64,000 nucleotides of DNA from Candidatus Kosakonia sp. 282A-S69 (GTDB lineage: Bacteria; Pseudomonadota; Gammaproteobacteria; Enterobacterales; Enterobacteriaceae), in assembly GCF_029433855.1 (NCBI RefSeq), contig NZ_JAROAU010000003.1, positions 1,537,572 through 1,601,571 of the forward strand. The letters run 5' to 3'. The notes below the pieces were generated by a model that was not told the DNA's origin, ran no database searches, and saw only the letters and a program-made list of their open reading frames with translations. A program made the position numbers and the translations under genes. Below are positions 32,586 through 41,773 of the stretch, in pieces; the first letter of the stretch is position 1; the number at the start of each line of letters is the position of its first letter.

Positions 32586-32828
32586 ATGAATCGACACTGG
32601 CAACAGGTTAACCGTAATGTTAAACCCGGCCTGAAGCTGGTCGGCAAATTGATGTTGCTGACCGCACTGCGCGTTGGACCTGCGGGCGTGGCGGGCTGGG
32701 CGGTAACATCCGTTGCCCGTCGACCACTGAAAATGGTGCTGGCCTTCGCACTGGAGCCGCTTCTCAGGCGCGCGGCGAACAAGCTCTCCCGCCGCTTTGA
32801 TAACCAGCCCGTTACGCGTAAGCGTTGA
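32586..32828 (+). CDS. pspD: PspD, phage-shock protein D
   Basis: 80 residues from ATG 32586, which has AAGAGG at good spacing; an in-frame GTG two codons upstream is less likely. The core [28 protein letters not shown] and [24 protein letters not shown] matches E. coli PspD (73), with a longer C-terminal tail. It is a peripheral inner-membrane protein of minor, unclear role. pspE, which follows in E. coli, is absent and ycjX comes directly after. Confidence 0.88.
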   Translation: MNRHWQQVNRNVKPGLKLVGKLMLLTALRVGPAGVAGWAVTSVARRPLKMVLAFALEPLLRRAANKLSRRFDNQPVTRKR

Positions 32829-32892
32829 CAAGTGCGTCGCCGCCCATATCTCATAGTGAGCAGGACTCTTCTGGATTTAAGGGCGCATACGC

Positions 32893-34296
32893 ATGGCGAT
32901 GGAACGGTTACGAAACGAATTGAACTCGCTGGTCAACCGCGGCATGGACAGGCATTTACGTCTGGCGGTGACCGGCCTCAGCCGCAGCGGTAAAACCGCA
33001 TTTATCACTGCGCTGGTTAATCAACTTCTCTCTATTCATACGGGCGCGCGGCTGCCGCTGTTCAGCGCGGTGCGTGAGGAGCGCTTACTCGGCGTTAAAC
33101 GCGTTCCACAGCGTGATTTCGGTATTCCCCGTTTTACCTACGATGAAGGGCTGGCGCAGCTCTACGGCTCGCCGCCGGTGTGGCCAACCCCGACGCGCGG
33201 CGTGAGTGAAATCCGCCTCGCGCTGCGCTTTCGCTCACGCGATTCGCTGTTACGCCACTTTAAAGAAACCTCCACGCTCTATCTGGAAATTGTCGACTAT
33301 CCCGGCGAATGGCTGCTCGATCTGCCGATGCTGGCGCAGGATTACCTGAGCTGGTCGCGACAGATGACCGGCCTGCTCAACGGGCAACGCCAGCGGTGGT
33401 CTGAGAAGTGGCGCGCGCTCTGCGCCGGGCTCGATCCGCTCGCGCCCGCCGATGAGAACCGGCTGGCGGAGATCGCCGCCGCCTGGACGGAGTACCTTCA
33501 CCAGTGCAAGCGGGAAGGGCTGCACTTTATTCAGCCGGGGCGCTTTGTGCTGCCCGGCGATATGGCGGGCGCACCGGCATTGCAATTCTTCCCGTGGCCG
33601 GACGTCGATGGCACCGGAGAGGCGAAGCTGGCGCAGGCCGACAGGCACACCAACGCCGGTATGCTGCGCGAACGCTATCACTACTACTGTGACCACGTGG
33701 TGAAGGGCTTTTATAAAAACCACTTCCTGAAATTTGATCGCCAGATCGTACTGGTCGACTGCCTTCAGCCGCTTAACAACGGCCCGCAAGCCTTTAACGA
33801 TATGCGCCTCGCGCTCACCCAACTGATGCAGAGTTTCCACTACGGCCAGCGGACGCTGTTTCGCCGCCTCTTTTCACCGGTGATCGATAAGCTGCTGTTT
33901 GCCGCCACCAAGGCGGACCATATCACTGTCGATCAGCACGCCAATATGGTTTCGCTCTTGCAGCAGCTGATTCAGGACGCGTGGCAAAATGCCGCCTTTG
34001 AAGGGATCAGCATGGATTGCATGGGGCTTGCCTCGATTCAGGCGACGCAAAGCGGCCTGATTGAGGTTAACGGCGAGACTATTCCGGCGTTACGCGGTCA
34101 CCGATTAAGCGACGGCTCGCCGCTCACCTTCTACCCTGGCGAAGTGCCGGCGCGCTTGCCTGGGCAGCCATTCTGGGAGAAGCAGGGTTTTAATTTTGAG
34201 GCGTTTCGCCCGCAGGTGATGGATGTCGATTCGCCGCTGCCGCACATCCGGCTGGATGCCGCGCTGGAGTTTTTACTGGGAGATAAATTGCGATGA
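32893..34296 (+). CDS. ycjX: YcjX, P-loop NTPase of the psp regulon
   Basis: Dynamin-like P-loop protein (DUF463 family), 467 residues from ATG 32893, which has AAGGG nine bases upstream; the E. coli start corresponds to the ATG two codons later (465). Walker A-type [11 protein letters not shown] near 27-37 and [11 protein letters not shown] as the switch/Walker B region. In E. coli ycjXF are controlled by PspF and heat shock. Its stop overlaps ycjF by 4 bases. Confidence 0.94.
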   Translation: MAMERLRNELNSLVNRGMDRHLRLAVTGLSRSGKTAFITALVNQLLSIHTGARLPLFSAVREERLLGVKRVPQRDFGIPRFTYDEGLAQLYGSPPVWPTPTRGVSEIRLALRFRSRDSLLRHFKETSTLYLEIVDYPGEWLLDLPMLAQDYLSWSRQMTGLLNGQRQRWSEKWRALCAGLDPLAPADENRLAEIAAAWTEYLHQCKREGLHFIQPGRFVLPGDMAGAPALQFFPWPDVDGTGEAKLAQADRHTNAGMLRERYHYYCDHVVKGFYKNHFLKFDRQIVLVDCLQPLNNGPQAFNDMRLALTQLMQSFHYGQRTLFRRLFSPVIDKLLFAATKADHITVDQHANMVSLLQQLIQDAWQNAAFEGISMDCMGLASIQATQSGLIEVNGETIPALRGHRLSDGSPLTFYPGEVPARLPGQPFWEKQGFNFEAFRPQVMDVDSPLPHIRLDAALEFLLGDKLR

Positions 34297-35354
34297 ACGA
34301 GCCGCTAAAACCGCGTATCGATTTTACCGGGCCGCTGGAGACGCCAGCGCAGGAGCAGTTCAAACAGGCGCAGCGCTTTGACGCGCAGGCCGCCGGGAAC
34401 TTTGCACCTGTCGCCGTTGAGGAGTTGCCCGAAGAGGGGCAGGCGGAAGCGGTGGTTGAAGCCGCCCTGCGCCCGAAACGCACGTTATGGCGCAAAATGG
34501 TTACCGCCGGGCTGGCGCTGGCCGGCGTTACCGTGATTGGTCAGGGTGTACAGTGGGCGATGCATGCCTGGCAGACCCAGGATTGGGTGGCGCTTGGCGG
34601 CTGCGCGGCGGGAACGCTGATCGTTGGTGCCGGCGTCGGATCTCTCGCCAGCGAGTGGCGGCGGCTGTGGCGTTTACGTCAGCGGGCGCACGAGCGCGAT
34701 GAAGCCCGCCAACTGCTAGAGAGCCACGGCACCGGTAAAGGGCGCGCCTTTTGCGAAAAGCTGGCGCAGCAGGCGGGGCTTGATAAATCTCATCCCGCTC
34801 TGCAGCGCTGGTATGCGGCAATTCATGAAACCCAGAGCGACCGCGAAATCGTCACGCTCTATGCCCATCTGGTGCAGCCGGTGCTGGATGCGCAGGCGCG
34901 GCGTGAAATCAGCCGCTCGGCGGCGGAATCGACGCTGATGATTGCCGTCAGCCCGCTGGCGATGGTCGATATGGCCTTTATCGCCTGGCGTAATCTGCGC
35001 TTAATTAACCGCATCGCCGCACTTAATGGGATTGAGCTGGGTTATTACAGCCGCCTGCGTCTTTTTCGACTGGTGCTGCTGAATATGGCCTTTGCCGGTG
35101 CCAGCGAACTGGTGCGTGAGGTAGGGATGGACTGGATGTCGCAGGATCTCGCCGCCCGACTCTCGGCTCGTGCGGCGCAGGGGATCGGTGCCGGGCTGCT
35201 TACCGCACGCCTCGGGATTAAAGCGATGGAGCTGTGCCGCCCGCTGCCGTGGCTCGATGGTGACAAACCGCGGCTTGGCGATTTCCGCCGTCAACTGATC
35301 TCTCAGGTCAAAGAGACGCTACAGAAAGGCAAATCCGCTTCCGCCGCAGGTTAA
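34293..35354 (+). CDS. ycjF: YcjF, inner-membrane protein (UPF0283)
   Basis: 353 residues, as in E. coli. An N-terminal cytoplasmic segment (1-65) is followed by two membrane helices (about 70-90 and 100-120) and a DUF697-like C-terminal region with further hydrophobic stretches (about 213-235, 255-275). Translationally coupled to ycjX (ATGA overlap); the pair belongs to the envelope-stress response but has no established biochemical role. Confidence 0.94.
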   Translation: MNEPLKPRIDFTGPLETPAQEQFKQAQRFDAQAAGNFAPVAVEELPEEGQAEAVVEAALRPKRTLWRKMVTAGLALAGVTVIGQGVQWAMHAWQTQDWVALGGCAAGTLIVGAGVGSLASEWRRLWRLRQRAHERDEARQLLESHGTGKGRAFCEKLAQQAGLDKSHPALQRWYAAIHETQSDREIVTLYAHLVQPVLDAQARREISRSAAESTLMIAVSPLAMVDMAFIAWRNLRLINRIAALNGIELGYYSRLRLFRLVLLNMAFAGASELVREVGMDWMSQDLAARLSARAAQGIGAGLLTARLGIKAMELCRPLPWLDGDKPRLGDFRRQLISQVKETLQKGKSASAAG

Positions 35355-35499
35355 AAAGCAGGCGCTGCGCGCTTATCTTTACGCCGCCGCGCCGCTTTTT
35401 TCCGCAGGCTGTCAATATTTGTTGACAGACATCTTCCTGCCGACCGTTAAGTGGCATATCATCCTTTCATTACGTGAATGAATAAGGGTGAAGCTTCCC

Positions 35500-37041
35500 A
35501 TGCGTCTTGAAGTTTTTTGTGAGGACCGGCTTGGTCTGACACGCGAATTACTTGATCTGCTGGTGCTGCGCGGTATCGATCTGCGCGGCATTGAGATCGA
35601 CCCCATCGGGCGTATCTACCTCAATTTCGCCGCGCTCGATTTCAACAGCTTCAGCAGCCTGATGGCGGAGATCCGCCGTATTCAGGGCGTCACCGATGTC
35701 CGCACCGTGCTGTGGATGCCTTCTGAGCGCGAACACCGCGCGATGAGCGCGCTGCTCGAAGCACTACCGGAACCGGTGCTGTCGCTCGATATGAAATGCA
35801 AAATCGAGCTGGCGAATGCCGCCAGTGCGCAGCTCTTTGGGCAGCAGCCGGAGAAGCTGCTCAACCATAACGCGGCACAATTAATTACCGGTTTTAACTT
35901 CCAGCGCTGGCTGGAGGGCAATCCTCAGCACTCCCATAACGAACATATGGTGATCGGTGGGCAGAACTTCCTGATGGAGATCACCCCGGTACACCTTGAA
36001 GGGGAAACCGGCGAGGCGGTGCTGACCGGCGCGGTGGTGATGCTGCGCTCAACGGCGCGGATGGGCCGCCAGCTGCAAAATATCACTCAGCAGGATGTCA
36101 GCGCTTTCAGCCAGATTGTCGCCGTCAGCCCGAAAATGCGTCAGGTTGTTGAGCAGGCGCGCAAGCTGGCGACCCTCACCGCGCCGCTGCTGATTACCGG
36201 CGATACCGGCACCGGAAAAGATCTGCTGGCGCACGCCTGCCACCTTGCCAGCCCTCGAGCGGCAAAACCCTACCTCGCGCTTAACTGCGCATCAATTCCT
36301 GAAGAGTCCGTCGAAAGCGAGCTGTTTGGCCATGCGCCGGAAGGCAAAAAGGGCTTTTTTGAGCAGGCGAACGGCGGTTCGGTGCTGCTGGATGAGATTG
36401 GCGAAATGTCGCCGCGTATGCAGGTCAAGCTGCTGCGTTTCCTCAATGACGGCACTTTCCGTCGCGTTGGCGAAGATCACGAAGTGCATGTCGATGTGCG
36501 CGTCATCTGTGCCACCCAGCGTAACCTCGTGGAGCTGGTGCAGAAGGGGCTGTTCCGCGAAGATCTCTACTACCGCCTGAACGTGCTGACCCTCAATCTG
36601 CCGCCGCTGCGCGAACGTCCTCAGGATATTGTGCCGCTCACCGAGCTGTTTGCTGCGCGTTTTGCCGATGAACAGGGCGTGCCGCGCCCGAAACTTGCCC
36701 ACGATCTGACTCAACTGCTTAGCCGCTATAACTGGCCGGGCAACGTGCGCCAGCTGAAAAACGCTATCTATCGGGCCTTAACCCAGCTGGAGGGGTATGA
36801 ACTGCGCGCGCAGGATATTCAGCTGCCGGATTACGATGCGGCCACCGTGCCGGTCGGGGATGATGCGATGGAGGGATCGCTGGATGATATCACCAGCCGC
36901 TTCGAGCGTTCGGTGTTAACTCAGCTCTATCGAAATTACCCCAGCACGCGCAAGCTGGCGAAGCGTCTCGGCGTCTCGCATACGGCGATTGCCAACAAGC
37001 TGCGGGAGTATGGCTTAAGCCAGAAGAAAAGCGACGAATAG
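35500..37041 (+). CDS. tyrR: TyrR, aromatic amino-acid regulator
   Basis: Represses or activates genes of aromatic amino-acid synthesis and transport with Tyr, Phe or Trp as co-effectors. ATG 35500 gives 513 residues, equal to E. coli TyrR. Order: ACT domain (about 1-75), PAS (about 80-190), AAA+ (about 205-430; Walker A GDTGTGKD) and C-terminal helix-turn-helix (TRKLAKRLGVSHTAIANKLREYG). The AAA+ domain has APEGKKGFFEQ where sigma-54 activators have GAFTGA, as expected, because TyrR works with sigma-70. Confidence 0.97.
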   Translation: MRLEVFCEDRLGLTRELLDLLVLRGIDLRGIEIDPIGRIYLNFAALDFNSFSSLMAEIRRIQGVTDVRTVLWMPSEREHRAMSALLEALPEPVLSLDMKCKIELANAASAQLFGQQPEKLLNHNAAQLITGFNFQRWLEGNPQHSHNEHMVIGGQNFLMEITPVHLEGETGEAVLTGAVVMLRSTARMGRQLQNITQQDVSAFSQIVAVSPKMRQVVEQARKLATLTAPLLITGDTGTGKDLLAHACHLASPRAAKPYLALNCASIPEESVESELFGHAPEGKKGFFEQANGGSVLLDEIGEMSPRMQVKLLRFLNDGTFRRVGEDHEVHVDVRVICATQRNLVELVQKGLFREDLYYRLNVLTLNLPPLRERPQDIVPLTELFAARFADEQGVPRPKLAHDLTQLLSRYNWPGNVRQLKNAIYRALTQLEGYELRAQDIQLPDYDAATVPVGDDAMEGSLDDITSRFERSVLTQLYRNYPSTRKLAKRLGVSHTAIANKLREYGLSQKKSDE

Positions 37042-37053
37042 TGCTGTAACGAT

Positions 37054-37090
37054 AAAAAAGGCCGGATAGCGACAACGCTTATCCGGCCTC
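37054..37090. terminator. tyrR / tpx terminator with REP-like stem
   Basis: GGCCGGATA (37060-37068) pairs with TATCCGGCC (37080-37088), with an inner GCG/CGC, and T6 on the minus strand after tpx. The sequence resembles a REP unit (GCCGGAT...ATCCGGC) like those at the right end of the window. Confidence 0.8.
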
Positions 37091-37107
37091 TTTCATTGCA
37101 GACGCTA

Positions 37108-37614
37108 TTAGCCTTTCAGCACGTCCAGTGCGGCGGTGTAATCCGGCTCATTGGTGATCTCATTCACCAGCTCGCTGAAGATGACCGTATCGTTCTCATC
37201 AAGTACCACGACCGCACGTGCCGCCAGGCCTTTCAGTGCGCCGTCGGAGATACCCACGCCATAGCTATCGAGAAAATCTGCGCCGCGCAGAGTGGAGAGG
37301 GTGATAACGTTGCTCAGCCCTTCCGCACCGCAGAAGCGGGACTGGGCAAACGGCAGGTCGGCAGAGATGCACAGCACCACGGTGTTGTTCATCTCTGTGG
37401 CCAGCTGATTGAATTTGCGCACGGAAGCGGCGCAGACACCGGTATCGATGCTCGGGAAAATGTTCAGCACTTTGCGCTTACCGGCGAACTGGCTCAGCGC
37501 AACATCGGAAAGATCTTTAGCGACAAGCGTGAACGGCTGCGCTTTTGCGCCAACCTGCGGAATAGCGCCAGCAACGGGAACCGGGTTGCCCTGAAAATGA
37601 ACGAGTTGCGACAT
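37108..37614 (-). CDS. tpx: Thiol peroxidase
   Basis: Atypical 2-Cys peroxiredoxin that reduces lipid and other hydroperoxides using thioredoxin. ATG 37614 (AGGAAG upstream) gives 168 residues, the E. coli Tpx length. Peroxidatic Cys in [10 protein letters not shown] (C61 in E. coli numbering) and resolving Cys in QSRFCGAEG (C95) are both present. Convergent with tyrR. Confidence 0.97.
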   Translation of the reverse strand: MSQLVHFQGNPVPVAGAIPQVGAKAQPFTLVAKDLSDVALSQFAGKRKVLNIFPSIDTGVCAASVRKFNQLATEMNNTVVLCISADLPFAQSRFCGAEGLSNVITLSTLRGADFLDSYGVGISDGALKGLAARAVVVLDENDTVIFSELVNEITNEPDYTAALDVLKG

Positions 37615-37729
37615 AATAGCTTCCTGTTTACATATAGTTAACGTCGGCGCTAGTTTATGCCATTGGTCGAGACCACGGCAAACCAATTTTCGTATCTATA
37701 CTGGTTTACATTCCGTCAAAGGAGCATGT

Positions 37730-38734
37730 ATGAGAAATGTGAACGTTTACGAGGAAACCTGGCCGCTGCATTCGCCGTTTGTGATTTCGCGCGGCGCAAG
37801 CAGTGAAGCGAAAGTGGTGGTGGTCGAACTGGAAGAGGACGGGATCAAAGCGGTTGGCGAATGTACGCCCTACGCGCGCTACGGTGAGAGCGAGGCGTCA
37901 GTGATGGCGCAAATCATGACCATTGTGCCGCAGTTGCAAAACCGCCTCAGCCGGGAAGCGTTGCAAACCCTGTTGCCGCCTGGTGCAGCACGCAATGCGG
38001 TCGATTGCGCCCTGTGGGACCTGGCGGCGCGCAAAGCGGGGCGCTCGCTGGCGCACTATACCGGCGTAAACCTGCCGGAGAGCGTTATCACCGCGCAAAC
38101 GGTGGTGATCGGCACACCTGAGCAGATGGCCGCCAGCGCGGCGGCCCTGAGCGAAACCGGCGCCCGGCTGCTGAAGATCAAACTTGACGATCATCTGATT
38201 AGCGAGCGGCTTGTCGCTATCCGCGCCGCAGCGCCAGAGGCGACGCTGATTGTCGATGCTAACGAGTCGTGGCACAGCGAAGGTCTGGCGGCGCGCTGCC
38301 AGCTGCTGGCTGATTTAGGCGTGGCGATGCTTGAGCAGCCACTGCCCGCTAGCGAAGACGCGGCGCTGATTAACTTTATCCACCCTTTGCCGATCTGCGC
38401 AGATGAGAGTTGCCATACGCGTGAAAACCTCGATGCGCTGCAGGGGCGCTATGAGATGGTCAACATTAAGCTGGATAAAACCGGCGGGCTGACCGAAGCG
38501 CTGGCGCTGGCCCATGAAGCCGCTGAACGTGGATTCGGGCTGATGCTGGGCTGCATGATTTGCACGTCGCGCGCCATTGCGGCGGCGCTGCCGCTGGTCA
38601 ATGGTGTGCGCTTCGCCGATCTTGATGGTCCAACCTGGCTGGCGGTGGATGTCGAGCCGTCGCTGCGCTTCTCCACCGGCGAGCTTCACCTTTCGGCATC
38701 CCAGCAGAGTAGCGACATCATTGCTGCCAGATAA
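37730..38734 (+). CDS. ycjG: L-Ala-D/L-Glu epimerase YcjG
   Basis: Enolase-superfamily enzyme that epimerises L-Ala-D-Glu from recycled murein tripeptide. 334 residues; E. coli YcjG has 321 and ends at GELHL, whereas this one continues for 13 residues (SASQQSSDIIAAR) into the mpaA coding region on the other strand. Catalytic KIKLD lysine, the metal ligands in IVDANESW, MLEQPLP and ICADESCH, and the second lysine in NIKLDKTGG are present. AAAGGAG precedes the ATG. It works with MpaA (next gene) and MppA. Confidence 0.94.
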   Translation: MRNVNVYEETWPLHSPFVISRGASSEAKVVVVELEEDGIKAVGECTPYARYGESEASVMAQIMTIVPQLQNRLSREALQTLLPPGAARNAVDCALWDLAARKAGRSLAHYTGVNLPESVITAQTVVIGTPEQMAASAAALSETGARLLKIKLDDHLISERLVAIRAAAPEATLIVDANESWHSEGLAARCQLLADLGVAMLEQPLPASEDAALINFIHPLPICADESCHTRENLDALQGRYEMVNIKLDKTGGLTEALALAHEAAERGFGLMLGCMICTSRAIAAALPLVNGVRFADLDGPTWLAVDVEPSLRFSTGELHLSASQQSSDIIAAR

Positions 38735-39399
38735 TCTTCACTGGCGGTATCGGCAGAGATCGGCGGCAGTTCCATGGTAATACAGGGCAGATTGATCTCT
38801 GCACACCAGCTGCCGAAGGAGCCGGGCGTCTCATAACCGACGCTTTTAACTAACGGCAGCGAGAAAGCCTGCGCCAGCCACTCGCCAAGCGCGCTTTCGC
38901 GCGGATCTTCCACGCAGGCCAGCGGATCGTGAAAGGTAACTACCCATGCCGGATGCAGGCGGTGAATCAGCTGACAGAGCGCGCGGGTTTCCGGTTCGGA
39001 ACCGGGCGCGGCTCCCGTGTGCAATACCACATCCCGCTCGGGCGCTGCGCTGTTCCAGCGGTAGACGGTGTCGCCTGCCTTCCAGTTTGCTGCCGGAAAG
39101 TTACGGTTGAGATCGACGCCGTTGGCGTTGGCGCGTAAACCGAGCTGACAACCATCCGGGTTTACCGCCAGCACAACATGATGATGGCGCAGATCGCTCT
39201 CGAGCGCGCGCATGGCGCAGGAGAGGGCGACCATCGCGGCATTTTCATCGCCGTGTGTACCGGCAATAATCAGCCCGCTTTCGCCCGTAGCCAGAGGCGC
39301 CGGGAACCAGAGGAGCGGAGCGCCAAGCAGGGACTGCCCATACTGCTGGCGGCTATCGGTAAAGTTTCCCCGGAGATAACGTGGGCGTGTCGCTGGCAT
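38686..39399 (-). CDS. mpaA: MpaA, murein tripeptide amidase A
   Basis: Cytoplasmic M14-family zinc carboxypeptidase that cleaves the gamma-D-Glu-diaminopimelate bond of murein tripeptide. ATG 39399 (residues MPATRPRYLRG) gives 237 residues; the frame extends upstream, but E. coli MpaA (242) starts here. Zinc ligands in GTHGDEN and the later FHDP, substrate-binding NPDGCQLGLRANANGVDLNRNFP. The last 49 bases overlap the 3' end of ycjG on the opposite strand. Confidence 0.94.
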   Translation of the reverse strand: MPATRPRYLRGNFTDSRQQYGQSLLGAPLLWFPAPLATGESGLIIAGTHGDENAAMVALSCAMRALESDLRHHHVVLAVNPDGCQLGLRANANGVDLNRNFPAANWKAGDTVYRWNSAAPERDVVLHTGAAPGSEPETRALCQLIHRLHPAWVVTFHDPLACVEDPRESALGEWLAQAFSLPLVKSVGYETPGSFGSWCAEINLPCITMELPPISADTASEDYLAAMMSLLCWDAER

Positions 39400-39554
39400 A
39401 AATTTACCTGTTTTTGCATTGCATAGAGCAAGTGTTGGATATAAAGCGGTGCGACGCAAATCATTTTCCCGACGTATGAGTTTGCATTCCTTAGAGCTAA
39501 AACAAATAATTACCGCATCTTTTTGCGGGATTTGGCACATCATAAGGGGCTTTC

Positions 39555-41171
39555 ATGACATACCCATTTTCAAAACTTTGCTGCGCGCTGGCGCTGTGCG
39601 GCTTATCTGTCAGCGTGTTTGCAGCGGATGTGCCGCCGGGAACCCCGCTTGCGGAAAAACAGGAGGTGGTTCGGCACCTCAAAGATGAGCCGGCAACGCT
39701 CGATCCGGCAAAAGCGGTAGGCCTGCCGGAAATTCAGGTGCTCCGCGATCTGTTTGAAGGGCTGGTCAATCAGAATGAGAAGGGCGAAGTCATTCCCGGT
39801 GTGGCGCAAAGCTGGCAGAGCAGCGATAACCGCATCTGGACCTTTACACTGCGTGATGACGCCCGCTGGTCCGACGGCACGCCGGTGACGGCGCAGGATT
39901 TTGTCTACAGCTGGCAGCGGCTGGTTAATCCGCAAACCACCTCACCCTTCGCCGGGTTCGCGGCCTTAGCGGGCATCAGTAATGCGAAAGCGATTACCGA
40001 TGGCAAAATGGCGGTCGATAAACTGGGCGTCAGCGCGGTAAATAGCAAAACGCTGCGCGTACAGCTTGATAAACCGCTGCCATGGTTCCCGAATCTGGCG
40101 GCCAGTTTCGCGCTCTATCCGGTGCAGAAAAAGAACGTCGAGAGCGGCGCAGAGTGGACGCGGCCCGGCAATCTGGTTGGTAACGGTGCCTATGTACTGA
40201 CCAACCGCGTGGTGAATGAAAAGCTGGAACTGGCGCGCAATAAAGAGTACTGGGACGATGCTAAAACGGTGATCAACAAAGTGACTTTTGTGCCGATCAA
40301 CCAGGAGTCTGCTGCTACCAAACGCTATCTGGCGAATGGCGTTGATATCACCGAATCCTTCCCGAAAAACCTCTATCAGAAGCTGCAGAAAGAGATCCCG
40401 GGCCAGGTCTATACGCCGCCGCAGTTGGGCACCTATTACTACGCTTTTAACACCCGAAAGGGGCCGACGGCAGATGTGCGCGTGCGCCAGGCGTTGAGCT
40501 TAACCATCGATCGCCGGGTGATTGCCGAGAAAGTGCTGGGCAGCGGCGAAAAACCGGCGTGGCGCTTCACCCCGGATGTGACCGCCGGATTTACGCCGAA
40601 GCCGTCGCCGTTTGAACAGATGAGCCAGCCGGAGCTCAACGCGCAGGCCAAAACCCTGCTGCAGGCGGCGGGTTACGGCCCACAGCGGCCGTTGAAACTG
40701 ACGTTGCTCTATAACTCCTCTGAGAACCATCAAAAGATTGCTATTGCGGTGGCGTCAATGTGGAAGAAAAATCTCGGCGCTGAAGTGAAGCTGCAAAATC
40801 AGGAGTGGAAAACCTATATCGACAGCCGTAACAGCGGTAATTTCGATGTGATCCGCGCTTCCTGGGTTGGGGATTACAACGAGCCATCGACCTTTTTATC
40901 CGTGTTGACCTCTACCAGCAGCAGCAATATTCCGCGTTTTAGCGACGCGGCGTATGACAAAGCGTTCAATCAGGCGACACAGGAAAACTCACCGGAAGCC
41001 CGCAATGCGGATTACAACGAAGCAGAGCAGATCATTTCCAGCAAAGCGCCAATTGCGCCCATTTACCAGTACACCAACGCGCGGTTGATCAAGCCTTGGC
41101 TGAAGGGCTACCCCATCACTAACCCGGAAGATGTGGCCTACAGCCGTACGCTTTATATCATCAAACACTGA
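39555..41171 (+). CDS. mppA: MppA, periplasmic murein tripeptide-binding protein
   Basis: 538-residue SBP_bac_5 binding protein, close to OppA, that delivers L-Ala-gamma-D-Glu-mDap to the Opp permease for recycling. Signal peptide MTYPFSKLCCALALCGLSVSVFA, cleaved before ADVPPG. Family motifs LKDEPATLDPAKAVG, YYYAFNTRKGPTADVRVRQALS and the C-terminal LYIIKH are present. AAGGGG lies before the ATG. With ycjG and mpaA it forms a murein-peptide recycling cluster. No plus-strand intrinsic terminator is evident after the stop. Confidence 0.95.
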   Translation: MTYPFSKLCCALALCGLSVSVFAADVPPGTPLAEKQEVVRHLKDEPATLDPAKAVGLPEIQVLRDLFEGLVNQNEKGEVIPGVAQSWQSSDNRIWTFTLRDDARWSDGTPVTAQDFVYSWQRLVNPQTTSPFAGFAALAGISNAKAITDGKMAVDKLGVSAVNSKTLRVQLDKPLPWFPNLAASFALYPVQKKNVESGAEWTRPGNLVGNGAYVLTNRVVNEKLELARNKEYWDDAKTVINKVTFVPINQESAATKRYLANGVDITESFPKNLYQKLQKEIPGQVYTPPQLGTYYYAFNTRKGPTADVRVRQALSLTIDRRVIAEKVLGSGEKPAWRFTPDVTAGFTPKPSPFEQMSQPELNAQAKTLLQAAGYGPQRPLKLTLLYNSSENHQKIAIAVASMWKKNLGAEVKLQNQEWKTYIDSRNSGNFDVIRASWVGDYNEPSTFLSVLTSTSSSNIPRFSDAAYDKAFNQATQENSPEARNADYNEAEQIISSKAPIAPIYQYTNARLIKPWLKGYPITNPEDVAYSRTLYIIKH

Positions 41172-41172
41172 T

Positions 41173-41208
41173 AAAAAACGCCCCCTTACATCACGGGAGG
41201 TAAGGGGG
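41173..41208 (-). terminator. Minus-strand terminator beyond the 3' end of mppA
   Basis: CCCCCTTAC (41181-41189) and GTAAGGGGG (41200-41208) form a 9-bp stem; A6 at 41173-41178 becomes T6 on the minus strand, while the plus strand has no T-run after the stem. It is thus oriented to stop leftward transcription, for instance read-through from the RyhB-like gene, before it enters mppA antisense. Confidence 0.65.
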
Positions 41209-41324
41209 AAAGTCGTTGATTATTTAACGTTTCCTGTCTGAGCAGGTATGGCGGAAATTTTAGTTAAGCATTGTGGAGCCATAATGGAGGAAAAAAGGAG
41301 ACGGAGCCGCAACTGGGAAGGGGT

Positions 41325-41421
41325 AAAAAAAAGCCCGCTACAGAGAGCGGGCAAAAAATACTGGAAGCAATGTGAGCAATGTCGTACTGAATAGTTGAGT
41401 GGTTGACTCAACTATTCAGTA
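41325..41421 (-). ncRNA. ryhB: RyhB-family iron-responsive small RNA
   Basis: About 97 nt on the minus strand. The 28-base stretch 41357-41384 reads, on that strand, as the conserved RyhB core (CGACATTGCTCACATTGCTT, then CCAGTATT), the region by which RyhB pairs with mRNAs of iron-using proteins through Hfq. It is preceded by a 16-bp perfect hairpin (41385-41400 / 41406-41421, five-base loop) and followed by a GCCCGCT/AGCGGGC terminator (41333-41352) with T8. A Fur-box promoter sits directly upstream. E. coli ryhB lies elsewhere (yhhX-yhhY), so this may be a second, RyhB-2-like copy. Family membership is seen in sequence; targets are inference. Confidence 0.92.
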
Positions 41422-41423
41422 AT

Positions 41424-41456
41424 GAGAAAGATAATCTTTATCATTTGAGCATGCAA
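41424..41456 (-). promoter_or_regulatory. Fur box and promoter of the RyhB-like RNA
   Basis: On the minus strand, -35 TTGCAT (41451-41456), a 17-base spacer and -10 TATCTT (41428-41433) place the start at about 41420-41421. Bases 41424-41442 (GAGAAAGATAATCTTTATC on the plus strand) match the 19-bp Fur consensus at 16 positions and cover the -10 and spacer, so iron-loaded Fur should repress it. Confidence 0.88.
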
Positions 41457-41584
41457 CCCCTTTTTACATTTTTCCTGCAGGCCGCTCATAGCGGAGCTTT
41501 ACGGCAGATTTTTCCGACATTGGTCAAAAAGCAAGCAGCTATTTGTGCTATAGTGCTGATGTTTTAACCAACCATGAGGATGTT

Positions 41585-41773
41585 ATGTCGAACCTACTCA
41601 ACCCTACTGAACTGGCCATCGAATACCTGCGTCGCGACAAAAGCGCGCTCACCCCGGCTGAATACCTGAAGAGACTGAACCTGCTGAAACTTGAGTTTGA
41701 AGATCTGCTTACGCTCTCCCATAGCGAGCTGAAAGAGGAGATCGACTTTGCCTGGCGGCTTGGTATCCACTGA
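41585..41773 (+). CDS. Unrecognised 62-residue protein
   Basis: I do not recognise this family. 62 residues, no signal peptide or membrane segment, predicted all-helical with heptad-like leucines (LTPAEYLKRLNLLKLEFEDLLTLSHSELKEEIDFAWRLGIH). ATG 41585 follows GAGGA by four bases; an extended -10 element (TGcTATAGT, 41546-41554) lies about 30 bases upstream. Divergent from the RyhB-like RNA. Size, codon use and signals support a real gene; function unknown. Confidence 0.65.
   Translation: MSNLLNPTELAIEYLRRDKSALTPAEYLKRLNLLKLEFEDLLTLSHSELKEEIDFAWRLGIH

Noticed and set aside
35500-37041. tyrR as a sigma-54 activator
   Set aside because: The AAA+ domain lacks the GAFTGA loop, so it is a sigma-70 regulator as known for TyrR.
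41220-41411. 63-residue minus-strand frame downstream of mppA
   Set aside because: It overlaps the RyhB-like RNA and its terminator; no ribosome-binding site for the long form. The small RNA explains the signals better.
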